Shown piece after piece: positions 42,377-52,000 of a DNA stretch of 63,016 nucleotides. The stretch lies in NCBI GenBank assembly GCA_910575405.1, contig CAJTER010000026.1, positions 1-63,016 of the forward strand, read 5' to 3'. The stretch's first letter is position 1, and each line of letters opens with the position of its first letter. A program made the translations under genes and the position numbers. Below the pieces are notes generated by a model. It worked only from the letters and a program-made list of their open reading frames with translations, made no database searches and had not been told where the DNA came from. The stretch comes from Clostridia bacterium (lineage in GTDB: Bacteria; Bacillota; Clostridia; Peptostreptococcales; Anaerovoracaceae).

Positions 42377-42424
42377 AAACGCCAAAACTCTCCCTGCAAA
42401 AGAGCAACGAGAGTTTTGGCGTTT
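42377..42424. repeat. long perfect hairpin downstream of the amidohydrolase gene
   Basis: AAACGCCAAAACTCTC pairs with GAGAGTTTTGGCGTTT (16 bases) around a 16-base loop. It lies about 85 bases past the amidohydrolase stop. It probably ends or protects that transcript and insulates the array at 42225, although its T tract is short. Confidence 0.65.
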
Positions 42425-42508
42425 GTAATACTATTAAGTTTTAGCTGTAAAGAATCTGGCTATACATCCCCAAAATCATGTCCTCCGGATATCGAAACTG
42501 TTTTAAAA

Positions 42509-43486
42509 TTATTTTAAATTCAATTTAAAGAGATCAATGCTGTTTTGTCTTCCGATTTTATAACGGTCATGCTCACTGATAGGCGCATTGTCAAACCAGG
42601 TGCAGGCGTCTTTAATATCTTCAAAGGGGAAGTCTGCCGCAAAGAGGATCTTATCTGTTCCCAATTCCATCTGCGTATCGATCAAAGAACGCGTATGGAA
42701 TTGTCCGCTTGTTGTTACATAAAAGTTGTTTGCAAAATAGTAGGTAAAGGGTTTTTCAAATTTTTGTCCCCGATCTGTCTTAGAAATCCGATTGGAGGAT
42801 CTCCAGATGCAGAACGGCAGCATTTCTCCCAGATGGCCCAGTATAATTTTGATATTGGGATATTTGTCGAACATACCGCTTCCCATAAGCCTCAGTGCGT
42901 GCGTAGCCGTTTCTACGCCAAATGCCCATGCGGCGCCCTCAAGCCAGGGCTGCCCCTTTAAGGTTTTTATATTTTCTTTCATCGGTTCTCTGGGGTGAAG
43001 ATAGAAAGGAACGTCCAGCTCTGCTACACAGGCCCAGAATTCATCGTACATTTCGTGATCCAGATATTCATAATTGCCCTCTGAATCGATCTGTGAAAAT
43101 CCATTTACCAATGCTCCGACACAGCCGTATTCTTTTACACACCGCTCCAGCTCTTTTATGGCAGCATCCGGATCCTGCATGGGAAGTGCGGCAAAGCCTT
43201 TAAAGCGATCCGGTTTTTTAGCCATAGCTTCAGCCATAACATCGTTGGCCTTTTTTGCTACTTCCACTGCTTCCTTTCTGTTCCAAATGCTCTGGATAGC
43301 AGGCGAATTTAAAGATAAAACTTTCACTTCAATTCCGTATTCATCCATTTCAGGAAGGCGAATATCCATAAAGTCCTGAATTTTTTTAGAAAACTGCGGC
43401 CATACCGCATCGTCAAAATACACCTTTGAACATCCTAATGTCTCCGGAATTGCAAAGTGCCCTTCAATTGCGATTTTATTTTTCAT
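42509..43486 (-). CDS. amidohydrolase-family decarboxylase, gamma-resorcylate decarboxylase-like
   Basis: A 325-residue TIM-barrel metal enzyme of the ACMSD/benzoate-decarboxylase group. Metal and catalytic residues fall at the same numbers as I recall for gamma-resorcylate (2,6-dihydroxybenzoate) decarboxylase: Glu8 and His10 (IEGHFAIPE), His164 (FYLHPREP), His218 and Glu221 (ILGHLGE), with the metal Asp at 285 (FAADFPFE). Whole segments such as LSLNSPAIQ, RFKGFAALPMQDPDAA and VGALVNGFSQ are family-specific. Salicylate or 2,3-dihydroxybenzoate decarboxylase are alternatives. It ends the TRAP operon, so the transported acid is probably its substrate. AAGGAGG precedes the ATG. Confidence 0.82.
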   Translation of the reverse strand: MKNKIAIEGHFAIPETLGCSKVYFDDAVWPQFSKKIQDFMDIRLPEMDEYGIEVKVLSLNSPAIQSIWNRKEAVEVAKKANDVMAEAMAKKPDRFKGFAALPMQDPDAAIKELERCVKEYGCVGALVNGFSQIDSEGNYEYLDHEMYDEFWACVAELDVPFYLHPREPMKENIKTLKGQPWLEGAAWAFGVETATHALRLMGSGMFDKYPNIKIILGHLGEMLPFCIWRSSNRISKTDRGQKFEKPFTYYFANNFYVTTSGQFHTRSLIDTQMELGTDKILFAADFPFEDIKDACTWFDNAPISEHDRYKIGRQNSIDLFKLNLK

Positions 43487-43535
43487 ATATAATTTCCTCC
43501 TTAATATTTATTCCGTTATAATACGTACATTATTC

Positions 43536-44846
43536 TTACATAGATGCCGGCAAGAACGTTGCGATAGCTGGAAATACCGCGATAATAATCAGGCTGACAA
43601 GCATCAGAATGCACATAGGAATCGCCCCTTTTATAACGGTAGCCAAATCAAGTCCCGGCACGCATCCCTTTAATACGAAGAGGTTCATGCCTACCGGAGG
43701 CGTAATCATACCTACCATACAGGCTATGGTACATTCAACTCCCAGCCAGATTGGATCAAAGCCCATTGCAGTCAAGGTCGGGAATACAAATGGCATGGTA
43801 ATCATCAAAATTCCTACTGGCTCCAAAAAGCAGCCCAAAATCAGCATAACGACCATAACGGCAGCAAAGGTCACCCATTTGTTGGGGCTAATGGTCAGCA
43901 TAGTCGTTGCCAGCTCCTGAGGAAGCCCATAAGCTGTAAGAAAGAATGAGAATACGAGACCGCCGATCATCATAAAGAGAATCATGCAGCTGTTCTTTGT
44001 AGTATTGAGCATGGTCATTTTAATGCAGGCCTTTGTCAGACGTTTTCTGCCGATAACCAAAATCAATGCTCCCACTGCTCCGATAGCCGCAGATTCTGTA
44101 GCTGTCGCAATACCCGTGTAAAGGCATCCCAACACGATAATAATCAGCACCATAATGGGAACAATAGATGCAATATCATGGCGAAGCATGGCTTTTTTGT
44201 CTTCCATTCTCACTTTGTCCTCTTCTGTGACCACAATATTTGAGGCCGGATGAAGCTTTAGCTGGACAAGCGCGTAAATAATCAGAAGCAGAGCCATCAT
44301 AACTCCCGGAATAATGCCTGCCATAAAAAGCTCCGCAATAGAAGTTTCTGTAATGATTCCATACATAATAAAAGTAATGGACGGCGGAATCAGAATTCCC
44401 AGACAACCTCCTGCCGCCTGAAGACCGGCCGCCAGCTTTCCATCGTATCCTGCTTTTTTCATAGATGGTATACTGATGGTGCCCACGGTAGCTGCAGTAG
44501 CAGGTGCTGAGCCGCATACAGCGGAAAAGATGGTACTTGCCACGACGCTTGCAATTGCCAGATTTCCCGGAAGCCTGTGGAGTCTCCTTGCTATGGTGTC
44601 AAACATATCCGCAGCAACGCCGGAATTCGAGAGCCATTCGGCCATCATAACAAAGAGAGGGATCATCAGCGTCGTAACACTGGTGGTCTGGGAAAAGGTA
44701 ATCAGACTCAGCTGGTTCAAAAGATCCGGACTGAGGAAAATGAGAATTCCTGACATACCCAGGAAGCCGATTCCCAGAGAAATGGGTGTTCCAAGAAACA
44801 GGATCAAAATCAGTACAAGAAACATAATGGCTGTCATTCCTAACAT
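43536..44846 (-). CDS. dctM: TRAP transporter large permease subunit (DctM family)
   Basis: A 436-residue protein with about 12 hydrophobic segments that forms the Na+-driven channel of a TRAP importer. Family features: FLGTPISLGIGFLGMSGI near the N-terminus, GSAPATAATVGTISIPSM, and the late CMVGMITPPVGMNLFVLKG segment. ATG at 44846 overlaps dctQ by seven bases, so they are translationally coupled. It works with DctQ and the DctP binding protein encoded just upstream. Confidence 0.93.
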   Translation of the reverse strand: MLGMTAIMFLVLILILFLGTPISLGIGFLGMSGILIFLSPDLLNQLSLITFSQTTSVTTLMIPLFVMMAEWLSNSGVAADMFDTIARRLHRLPGNLAIASVVASTIFSAVCGSAPATAATVGTISIPSMKKAGYDGKLAAGLQAAGGCLGILIPPSITFIMYGIITETSIAELFMAGIIPGVMMALLLIIYALVQLKLHPASNIVVTEEDKVRMEDKKAMLRHDIASIVPIMVLIIIVLGCLYTGIATATESAAIGAVGALILVIGRKRLTKACIKMTMLNTTKNSCMILFMMIGGLVFSFFLTAYGLPQELATTMLTISPNKWVTFAAVMVVMLILGCFLEPVGILMITMPFVFPTLTAMGFDPIWLGVECTIACMVGMITPPVGMNLFVLKGCVPGLDLATVIKGAIPMCILMLVSLIIIAVFPAIATFLPASM

Positions 44847-45334
44847 TCTTCTTCACCCTCCTTTCCCTTCTTAATCCATACCTGAATCAAAGTTGCCAGC
44901 AATGTAATAAAAAGTAATGCGCTTCCAACCGCCATAATTCCATACAGGATAACGGCTGGAATGGGCACATTGCCCTGAGCATCCCATCCATTCTGCCAAG
45001 ACATCATGGCATAGCTGTAACAGGAGTTTACTACGCCTCCTACAAAAATCATTGCCAGGATATATCCTATGGACATACAGATCTTTTTGGGGAGCGGCTT
45101 TAAATGATCCACAATGATTTCAACATGCACATGGCCACCGCTCTGCAGCGCATAGGATGTCCCGAAAAAGGTTGCGACTAAGACCATATACGCTGCAATC
45201 TGCTGAGCCCACAAGGTAGGCTCACCCAAAACGTATCTGCAGAATACGTCATAGAGCAAAATAATCGCTGTAATTGTAATCAGTATTCCGCAGATATACC
45301 CCAGCACTGCGTTTAATTTTTTCAGTGCTTTCAT
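44840..45334 (-). CDS. dctQ: TRAP transporter small permease subunit (DctQ family)
   Basis: A 164-residue four-helix membrane protein: first helix ICGILITITAIILLYDVF, then the RYVLGEPTLWAQQIAAYM motif typical of DctQ, then HVHVEIIVDHL. AGGAGGT precedes the ATG. It lies between the binding protein gene and dctM. Confidence 0.92.
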   Translation of the reverse strand: MKALKKLNAVLGYICGILITITAIILLYDVFCRYVLGEPTLWAQQIAAYMVLVATFFGTSYALQSGGHVHVEIIVDHLKPLPKKICMSIGYILAMIFVGGVVNSCYSYAMMSWQNGWDAQGNVPIPAVILYGIMAVGSALLFITLLATLIQVWIKKGKEGEEEC

Positions 45335-45389
45335 TTATAAATACCTCCTACTCATTTCACGCTTCTTCTTAATGGTCAAATATAGGAGC

Positions 45390-46430
45390 TTACTCATACT
45401 CAACTTCTGCCATGGTATCCATCAGCTTTGCGCCAAGCTCGCCGGAAAATTCTCTTACTTCCTTCAGAAGGCCTTCAGTATCTTTCATGAAAGCGTCCTT
45501 TTCTTCTTCTGTGCAGTTGTAAATGGTGCCGCCTGCTTTCTTAACTGCCGCTTCAAACTCTTTGTAGTAGTCGTCCATGATACTCTCGTTGTAATCCATA
45601 GCCAAATCTGCCGCTTCTTCCATGATCTTCTTCTGATTGTCAGACAGGCTGTTCCAGCTTTCGTTATTGATAGCTACATAAAGCCATGTAGAGTTAGACA
45701 GTCCTACATTGCTGATATACGGCGCTGATTCATGGAGTTTAAAGCTCATTACAAAGGGCCATCCGGTATATCCTCCGTCAACGGTTCCCCTGTCAAAAGC
45801 AACTGCTACATCAGCTGGTACTACGGTCATTGGAGATCCGCCCCATGCAGAGATGGTTTTTCCAACCCAGGTGCCATGGTCCCTAAGCCTCATACCCTTC
45901 AAATCTGCTGTACTGTGAATATCCTTTTTGTTCTTTTTATTCAGATAAAAAACTGTGTCGCCTTCATCTGTTGCAAAAAGATACTTTTGGTTATATTTTG
46001 CCAGGATTTCATCCATAACGCCCTTAATGGCCTCGTTGGTCTTTCTCCACTGTCTTGGCTCATACTGTCCCGGAACATCCATAGGTGCCAGTTCTTTTGC
46101 TTCATTGGAGTTCAGCGAGGTAGGCGTTGATGCCATATCTACTGTTTTGGTCATTACCGCTTTTAACGCTTCCTGATTTTTAACAAGACCTTCTGATGGA
46201 TACACGGTAATATCAATCGTCCCATTTGACAGCTCTCTGCATTTATCAGCGAAAAACTGATAGGTTTTGCCTCTGGCATCCTGCTCTGTAAATGCGTGGT
46301 TAAAGGTCAGTTTTACGGTCTTTTCTCCGGATTCACTTTCCCCTCCGCCGGAAGAACCTCCGCCACAGCCAGCCAGTGTCAGCGCCAACAATACGAAAAC
46401 CAGTGCAATGCTTAATGTCTTCTTTTTCAT
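45390..46430 (-). CDS. dctP: TRAP transporter substrate-binding lipoprotein (DctP family)
   Basis: A 346-residue extracytoplasmic binding protein with a lipoprotein signal ending LTLAGC (Cys22). DctP features include TFNHAFTEQDARGK, a GMRLRDHGTWVGK segment carrying the Arg that salt-bridges carboxylates, and VDGGYTGWPFVMS. A carboxylate ligand is therefore expected. The start is ATG at 46430 (MKKKTLS), with GGAGG ahead; an in-frame extension to 46460 has no signal-peptide logic. First gene of the operon dctP-dctQ-dctM-decarboxylase, driven by the sigma-54 promoter at 46500. Confidence 0.93.
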   Translation of the reverse strand: MKKKTLSIALVFVLLALTLAGCGGGSSGGGESESGEKTVKLTFNHAFTEQDARGKTYQFFADKCRELSNGTIDITVYPSEGLVKNQEALKAVMTKTVDMASTPTSLNSNEAKELAPMDVPGQYEPRQWRKTNEAIKGVMDEILAKYNQKYLFATDEGDTVFYLNKKNKKDIHSTADLKGMRLRDHGTWVGKTISAWGGSPMTVVPADVAVAFDRGTVDGGYTGWPFVMSFKLHESAPYISNVGLSNSTWLYVAINNESWNSLSDNQKKIMEEAADLAMDYNESIMDDYYKEFEAAVKKAGGTIYNCTEEEKDAFMKDTEGLLKEVREFSGELGAKLMDTMAEVEYE

Positions 46431-46499
46431 TTTGTTTCCTCCATTTCTATAATTCTCCAAGTTTTATAACATCAACCTTTCGTGCACTTATAGTAAATA

Positions 46500-46514
46500 G
46501 CAAATCATATGCCA
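46500..46514 (-). promoter_or_regulatory. sigma-54 promoter of the TRAP-decarboxylase operon
   Basis: Minus strand TGGCAT-ATGAT-TTGC followed by TA (46514 to 46500), about 70 bases before the dctP start codon. Confidence 0.85.
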
Positions 46515-46549
46515 AAGCGCCTGTTTTTTTCTCCAAAACAGCGCATCCA

Positions 46550-46576
46550 TTGAAATTGCAACAAGAAAAGTTGCAA
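46550..46576. promoter_or_regulatory. candidate activator site of the TRAP operon
   Basis: TTGAAATTGCAA (46550-46561) differs by one base from the palindrome core at 42117 and 48683. It overlaps a seven-base inverted pair TTGCAAC/GTTGCAA (46556-46562, 46570-46576). It sits 36-62 bases upstream of the -24 box. Confidence 0.5.
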
Positions 46577-46616
46577 ACTACAAGCTTCTGTAAATATAAA
46601 AACTTGTATTATACAT

Positions 46617-46644
46617 AAAAAATGAGCGTTTTCGCCCATTTTTT
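46617..46644 (-). terminator. terminator of the sigma-54 activator gene
   Basis: AAAAAATGAGCG and CGCCCATTTTTT form a 12-base stem with one mismatch around TTTT, with T on the downstream side in both directions. It lies 38 bases past the activator stop. Confidence 0.7.
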
Positions 46645-46682
46645 ATATGCCACTGCGCTAATACGCTCACTTTTTAATATTT

Positions 46683-48476
46683 TTATTTTTTATATAGAAT
46701 CGGGTCGATCTGATACAGCTCCAGCCTTCGGTACATGGAGCGTCTTCCCAGTCCTATGTATTCGGAAGCTTTACTTACATTTCCTCCGCTTTTTTTCAAA
46801 GCTTCTATAATGGCTTTTTTCTCGACCTGCTGCAGTTTGCTGCAAACGGATCCTTCATCCAACTCTAAAGGCTGCTCCTGCCGCAGGGTTCGAGTCTGCA
46901 TATTCTGAGGAAGATCTTCCGGCCCAATCGTATTCGTCCGGGTAACGTTGATAGCTCTCTCCACCACATTTTCCAGCTCCCTTATGTTGCCGGGCCAGCT
47001 GTGATTTAAAAAAATAGTTTTTACTTCCGAGGAAATCCCTTTTACTTCTTTTCCCAATATAATATTGTACCGTTTTATAAAATAATCTGTAAGCTGGAAA
47101 ATATCAGCTTTTCTTTCTGCCAGACTGGGAACATTGAGAGAAAATACATTAAGGCGATAGTAAAGATCGCTTCGGAATTTCTTTTCCCGTACCAGCGCCT
47201 CAATATCTCTGTTCGTGGCAGCAATGATCCGAACATTGATCTTAATAGTTCTACTGCCTCCCACTCGCACAACTTCCTTGTTTTGAAGCACCCGAAGCAG
47301 ATTCACCTGATCCTGAAGAGGCATATCCCCAACTTCATCCAAAAATAGCGTTCCTCCATCTGCCTGTTCAAATTTTCCCATTTTGCCGTCCTTGCTGGCG
47401 CCTGTAAAAGCCCCCTTTTCGTAGCCGAATAACTCACTTTCAATCAGGCTGCTGGTCATGGCCCCACAATTTACGGCCACAAAGGGGCCTTCCTGCCTGA
47501 GGCTGTGATTGTGAATGGCCTGAGCAAATAATTCCTTCCCTGTGCCGCTTTCGCCTAAAATCAGCACATTGGACATACTTCTGGCCGCAATCTTCCCAAG
47601 CCGTACCGCTTCCCGCAGCTCGTCCGAAGTCCCCTGGATGTCTTCAAAATGAAACTGAGCTTTCATTTCGTTTTTCGACTGTTTGTAAGTTTGAATGTAT
47701 TTCGTATTTTTAAGCTTAATGACCAGACCCTCCTTCTTGCCTCTGGCTGCGCTGGTAAGGTGGGTTGTCAAAACTTCACATTTCAGTTCGCCACCACGAA
47801 AATGAAAGATCATCTCTTCGTCAATCGCGTCCTTGTCGCTTTCCAATATCCTGTGAAATACGCCTCCTGCATTCAAAAAGATATCAATGTCTTCTCCCAG
47901 AATTTCTTCCTTTTCAATGTCAAAAATTTTCACTGTAGCATCGTTGACATGGTTTACAACCAGTTCTCCGTCTGTAACAATAGTTCCCAAAGGAACGGTT
48001 TCCATGGCGCCGAGAAATTTTTGGTACATGCTGTCGTAATCTTTTTTATATTCCAGCGCTTTCCACTGACCTTCCAGCGCGCCTACGGTAATTTTAAGAA
48101 TTCCCCGCACATATCCGATATTTCCCGTATCCAAGGGAGCAAAAAATCCCAAAACACCTAAAACCCCACTGTTTTGAGTATGAATGGGAAGCCCCAGTAT
48201 AATCATAGATTCCCCTGTGCTCACATCCCGGATGGCTTCTACCGTCCCATCATCTTCCATCGCCTGTCTGAGACATTCTGCCGAGGGTTCGCCGACTGTA
48301 ATAATATCATCAATGGAAAGATTAAGAATATATTTTTCCAGAGAAGCGATATTCCTCCAGATATAATTGATTTTCCCATTGGGCTCCAGTAAAACGGCTG
48401 TGGTATTCAAATCAAAGATGGCATAATACATATTTCGTATGATGCCGTTTGCCATTTCTGCAAACATTTCAAACAT
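46683..48476 (-). CDS. sigma-54-dependent transcriptional activator (GAF-like, PAS, AAA+, Fis)
   Basis: A 597-residue enhancer-binding protein from a different branch than the two AcoR-like copies. Residues 1-150 form a GAF-like sensor, about 155-270 a PAS domain ([20 protein letters not shown]). The AAA+ domain has GESGTGKE, an intact GAFTGA and TLFLDEVGD, and a Fis helix-turn-helix ends the protein ([19 protein letters not shown]). It lies between the TRAP operon and a duplicated enhancer region, and a -24/-12 promoter sits upstream of it, so it may control its own gene as well as the promoters at 42045, 46500 and 29745/29999. AAAGGCGG precedes the ATG. Confidence 0.9.
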   Translation of the reverse strand: MFEMFAEMANGIIRNMYYAIFDLNTTAVLLEPNGKINYIWRNIASLEKYILNLSIDDIITVGEPSAECLRQAMEDDGTVEAIRDVSTGESMIILGLPIHTQNSGVLGVLGFFAPLDTGNIGYVRGILKITVGALEGQWKALEYKKDYDSMYQKFLGAMETVPLGTIVTDGELVVNHVNDATVKIFDIEKEEILGEDIDIFLNAGGVFHRILESDKDAIDEEMIFHFRGGELKCEVLTTHLTSAARGKKEGLVIKLKNTKYIQTYKQSKNEMKAQFHFEDIQGTSDELREAVRLGKIAARSMSNVLILGESGTGKELFAQAIHNHSLRQEGPFVAVNCGAMTSSLIESELFGYEKGAFTGASKDGKMGKFEQADGGTLFLDEVGDMPLQDQVNLLRVLQNKEVVRVGGSRTIKINVRIIAATNRDIEALVREKKFRSDLYYRLNVFSLNVPSLAERKADIFQLTDYFIKRYNIILGKEVKGISSEVKTIFLNHSWPGNIRELENVVERAINVTRTNTIGPEDLPQNMQTRTLRQEQPLELDEGSVCSKLQQVEKKAIIEALKKSGGNVSKASEYIGLGRRSMYRRLELYQIDPILYKK

Positions 48477-48613
48477 TTTCTTTTCCGCCTTTCTTTCTGT
48501 TTCGAGGCGAGAATCACACTTCGCTATGAGAAACAGCAGCGCTTCTGCCTTTTCAAAAAGGACTTTCCCAAACTCACGGTCACATATATGTCCTGTTTTA
48601 TCGTTTTATTAAT

Positions 48614-48628
48614 GCAACTAATATGCCA
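48614..48628 (-). promoter_or_regulatory. sigma-54 promoter upstream of the activator gene
   Basis: Minus strand TGGCAT-ATTAG-TTGC followed by AT (48628 to 48614), about 138 bases before the activator ATG. It suggests that the activator gene is itself sigma-54 dependent. Confidence 0.8.
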
Positions 48629-48682
48629 AAACTTATATTAATCAAATTTCTCCCATACTTTTTCTTTTGTATTGAAAACACG

Positions 48683-48694
48683 TTGAAATTTCAA
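48683..48694. promoter_or_regulatory. TTGAAATTTCAA palindrome (second copy)
   Basis: Same 12-base palindrome as at 42117-42128, again about 55 bases upstream of the -24 box. Confidence 0.6.
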
Positions 48695-48786
48695 TAATCT
48701 TGTACACGTTTTTCCCTTTATCACAGAAATCCGCGCTGGATTGCCTCATCATCCCGCCCCCTGTACTCATACTATGAAGCCCTCAT

Positions 48787-48861
48787 CTGACATAGCAGAA
48801 TAAATGCCTGTCATAATCACATAGCAAGACAATATGACATATGCATAAAACGCGCAGCGGG
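48787..48861. promoter_or_regulatory. second copy of the three-site array
   Basis: CTGACATAGCA (48787-48797), TGTCATAATCACA (48809-48821), TGACATATGCA (48835-48845) and GCGCAGCGGG (48852-48861) mirror the array at 42225-42300 in order and spacing. Distance to the sigma-54 promoter is also similar (159 versus 166 bases). These sites, the promoter and the terminator at 48920 explain most of the 546-base gap 48477-49022. Confidence 0.6.
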
Positions 48862-48919
48862 GCGGAAGCACTCAATGCAGGAAAAGGTGTTGAAGACGAC
48901 ATTATTGATGTAGATGGAT

Positions 48920-48956
48920 AAAAAAACAGAGCATACATATTGTACACTCTGCTTTT
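48920..48956 (-). terminator. terminator of the NuoEF/NfnB-type operon
   Basis: On the minus strand GCAGAG and CTCTG pair around a 15-base loop, followed by seven T. It lies about 65 bases past the stop at 49023. Confidence 0.6.
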
Positions 48957-49022
48957 ATTTTATCTGTCATTCTTTTATTCTGCATTATGACCGCTTGATG
49001 GCGGCAGGCAGGCTTCTGTCCT

Positions 49023-52000
49023 TTATTCTGCCATTTTGGGGATACGTTCTGCAATCACGTTCATCAGGCTGTCTGTGCAAGGCAGCGGATCGACGAACTT
49101 GCCGGAACCTGCCGGCGCAAAGGCGGCATCATCTGTCGGTGCCAGCGCTCCGCCGAGAACTTCTCCGATTTCCGCGTATTTGTATCTTGGCAGGAGATCG
49201 TCCATTTCCTCGGAAATGTCGAATTCATCCTCCCAGCCAAAGTCCGCTTCATAGACATGGGCGATTTCTGCCGCAATTTCCCAGTTGGCGAAATCAACAT
49301 CTTCTACGATTGCTCTGGTTACAGGCTGCAATCTTCTTTCTGTATTGGTATACGTACCGTCTGTATTGGCAAAGCCGGTAGCCGGAAGCACCACATCCGC
49401 CTTGGCCGCGGTTTCTGTCATGTGCGTATCGGAAACCATGAGGAATTCCAGTCCGGAAAGATCCATGCCGGTTTCTTCGCCAAAGATGAGCAATGCTTTT
49501 ACGCCTTTCAGCGCTTCCGCTCCCGCGTGGATTCCAAGGTCTGCAATACCCTGGGAATTGTTCTTGGACTTCACCTGAAGGATTCCGTCACGAGGCGCTC
49601 CGATGTGTCCGGACAGCATTGCGATATCCGCGATGAGAGATGCTGCCTCTGTCGTAACAAAGTTCTGAGTAAATACGATCATGGCTTTCTTGGCATTCGC
49701 GTAAAGCTCTGCCGCTGCCCTGCATTCTTCACAGGTATCCGCCTCTGCCAGACTCTTTGCGAATTCGTCAAAGCCGGCAATATCGGAAGTCTTTCCCGCA
49801 TCCAAGAGGGACTTGGCAACTCCCTTTAAGAAGGTCAGATCATTTGCCGTGGAAATGACTTTTTCCGCAAAATCAAAATGCTGTTCATAGCCTTCCGGAT
49901 TTGCCAGGATCACCTTTGCGCCGTTTTCTGCCGCCTGTTTCAGCTTTAGCTGGATAACCGGGTTGGATACGGTGTCAAAGCCCACTGCCAGAATCACGTC
50001 TGTGGAAAGCAGTTCGTCGATGGTGTTTGGAGAAGCGTCAAAGCCCAGTACCGGAGCAAGTCCGCTGGCTCTGTTGTTGAGGCACAGGGTTTTTGCGCCC
50101 ATAACGCCTGCCATTTTTTTGATAGCATATGCTTCTTCGTTTGTATAGCGGTCGGAAATCGCAACTGCTACCGCGTCTTTTCCGTATTTCGCCGCAATGG
50201 ACTGGCACTTCTTGGCAGCCAGCACAAATGCTTCGTGGTAATCGGTTTCTCTGAATTCCTTTCCATCCTTAATGAGCGGATCTGTCAGCTTATCTTCCAG
50301 CAGCGCGCAGTCAAAGCCCCATTTGCCCTTTCCGCAGGCAAGACCTTTGTTTACCGCTCCTTCCTTATCCGGATTGGCTTTAATCAGCATATCGCCGTAG
50401 CTTTCCAGCAGCAGGCTGCAGCCTACGGAGCAATAAGAACAAGTCGTTTCCGTTACGTCGTTTTCCAGAGGAACTTCCTTAACCATAGTCGTTCTCTCCT
50501 GCAGAGCCCCTGTCGGACAAACGCTGACGCACTGGCCGCAGGATACGCAGCCGGATTCTACCAGCGGTTTTTCAAGCGTCGGTTTTACCACCGTGTCAAA
50601 ACCTCTGTGAACAAGGCCCAAAGCGCCGATTCCCATTACTTCATCGCAGACTCTTACGCAAAGTCCGCACAGGATGCACTTGTTGGGATCCCGCACAATG
50701 AAGGGATGATCGTCTTCAAATTCGATGGTGTTCTTGTCGCCTGCCAGACGCTCCGGCTTTACATCATACTGGTTTGCAAAGTCGATGAGCTTACATTCAA
50801 AATAGTCGTGGCAGCCGCATTCCAGGCACCGGTTTGCCTCTTCCTCAGCCTGTTCCTCGTTAAATCCGGTGATAACAACCTCTGTGAAGTTGTCTTTTCT
50901 TTCTTCCGGTGAAAGAACATCGTACGTTGGCCTACACTGGCGTTCTCTGTCTTCAAAGGTCTTTTCCGTAATATCGTCTCTAGTGACAACGTAGGGCTTT
51001 TCATATTTTACAGCTTCCCCGTTCAGGTAAGCGTCGATCACATAAGAGGATTTTCTCGCGTCCGCAATAGCTTCTACCGCAATGGAAATTTTGTCATTTC
51101 CGCAGTCTCCGCCTGCAAATACGCCTGGCAGGCTTGTCATAAAGGTATCCGGATCGTATGCGATTGCATTCTTTCTCGTCTTATCCACGTCAAAGATGGT
51201 CGCGTCTACCGCCTGGCCGATGGCAAGGATCATGGTGTCGATGTCGATAGTTTCCGTTTTTCCTTCTACCGGAACCGGTCTTCTTCTTCCGGATTCATCC
51301 GGTTCGCCCAGCTCCATAACCTGCAGGATCACCTGTTTTACATGGCCATTTTCATCGGCAACCACTTCCAGCGGGTTGGTCAGGTTCTTGAAGATAACGC
51401 CTTCTTCTTCCGCCTCTTCGATTTCCAGCATATCAGCAGGCATCTCATCCTTGGTACGTCTGTAAATATTGTAGACTTCTTTTGCTCCCAGTCTTACGGC
51501 TGTTCTGCAGGCATCCATTGCTGTGTTTCCGCCGCCTACGATAGCAACTTTTTCACCCAGCTCAATCTCTTCGTTTCTTACAACCTTTCTCAGGAAATCA
51601 ATGCCGCCGATTACGCCGTCCGCGTCTTCTCCTTTGCAGCCGACTCCTGTGGAAACCCATGCTCCGATTCCAAGCAGTACTGCATCAAAATCCGCACGGA
51701 TAGTTTCAAAGGGAATATCAACTCCCACTTTTGTATCAGTCAGCAGCGTCACGCCCAGCTTTTCGATTGTAGCAATTTCCATGTCCAGCACTTCTTTCGG
51801 AAGCCTGTATTCCGGAATCCCGTAGCGGAGCATACCGCCAGCTTTTGGCATTGCTTCAAAAATAGTAACCTGATGTCCCATCTGTCTTAAGAAATAAGCT
51901 GCGGAAAGTCCCATAGGGCCGCCGCCGATGACCGCAACGCTCTTTCCTGTATCCGGCTCACATTCCGGCAGGAACACTTCGTCTTCCATCAGATCCTGAT

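Noticed and set aside
43507-44874. Antisense frames opposite dctM and dctQ
   Set aside because: Shadow frames of membrane-protein genes; no motif, no ribosome site.
48841-48921. 26-residue plus-strand frame ending EDDIIDVDG
   Set aside because: The acidic end looks protein-like, but the start lies inside the regulatory array, no ribosome site is present and it merges into a terminator. I could not support a gene.
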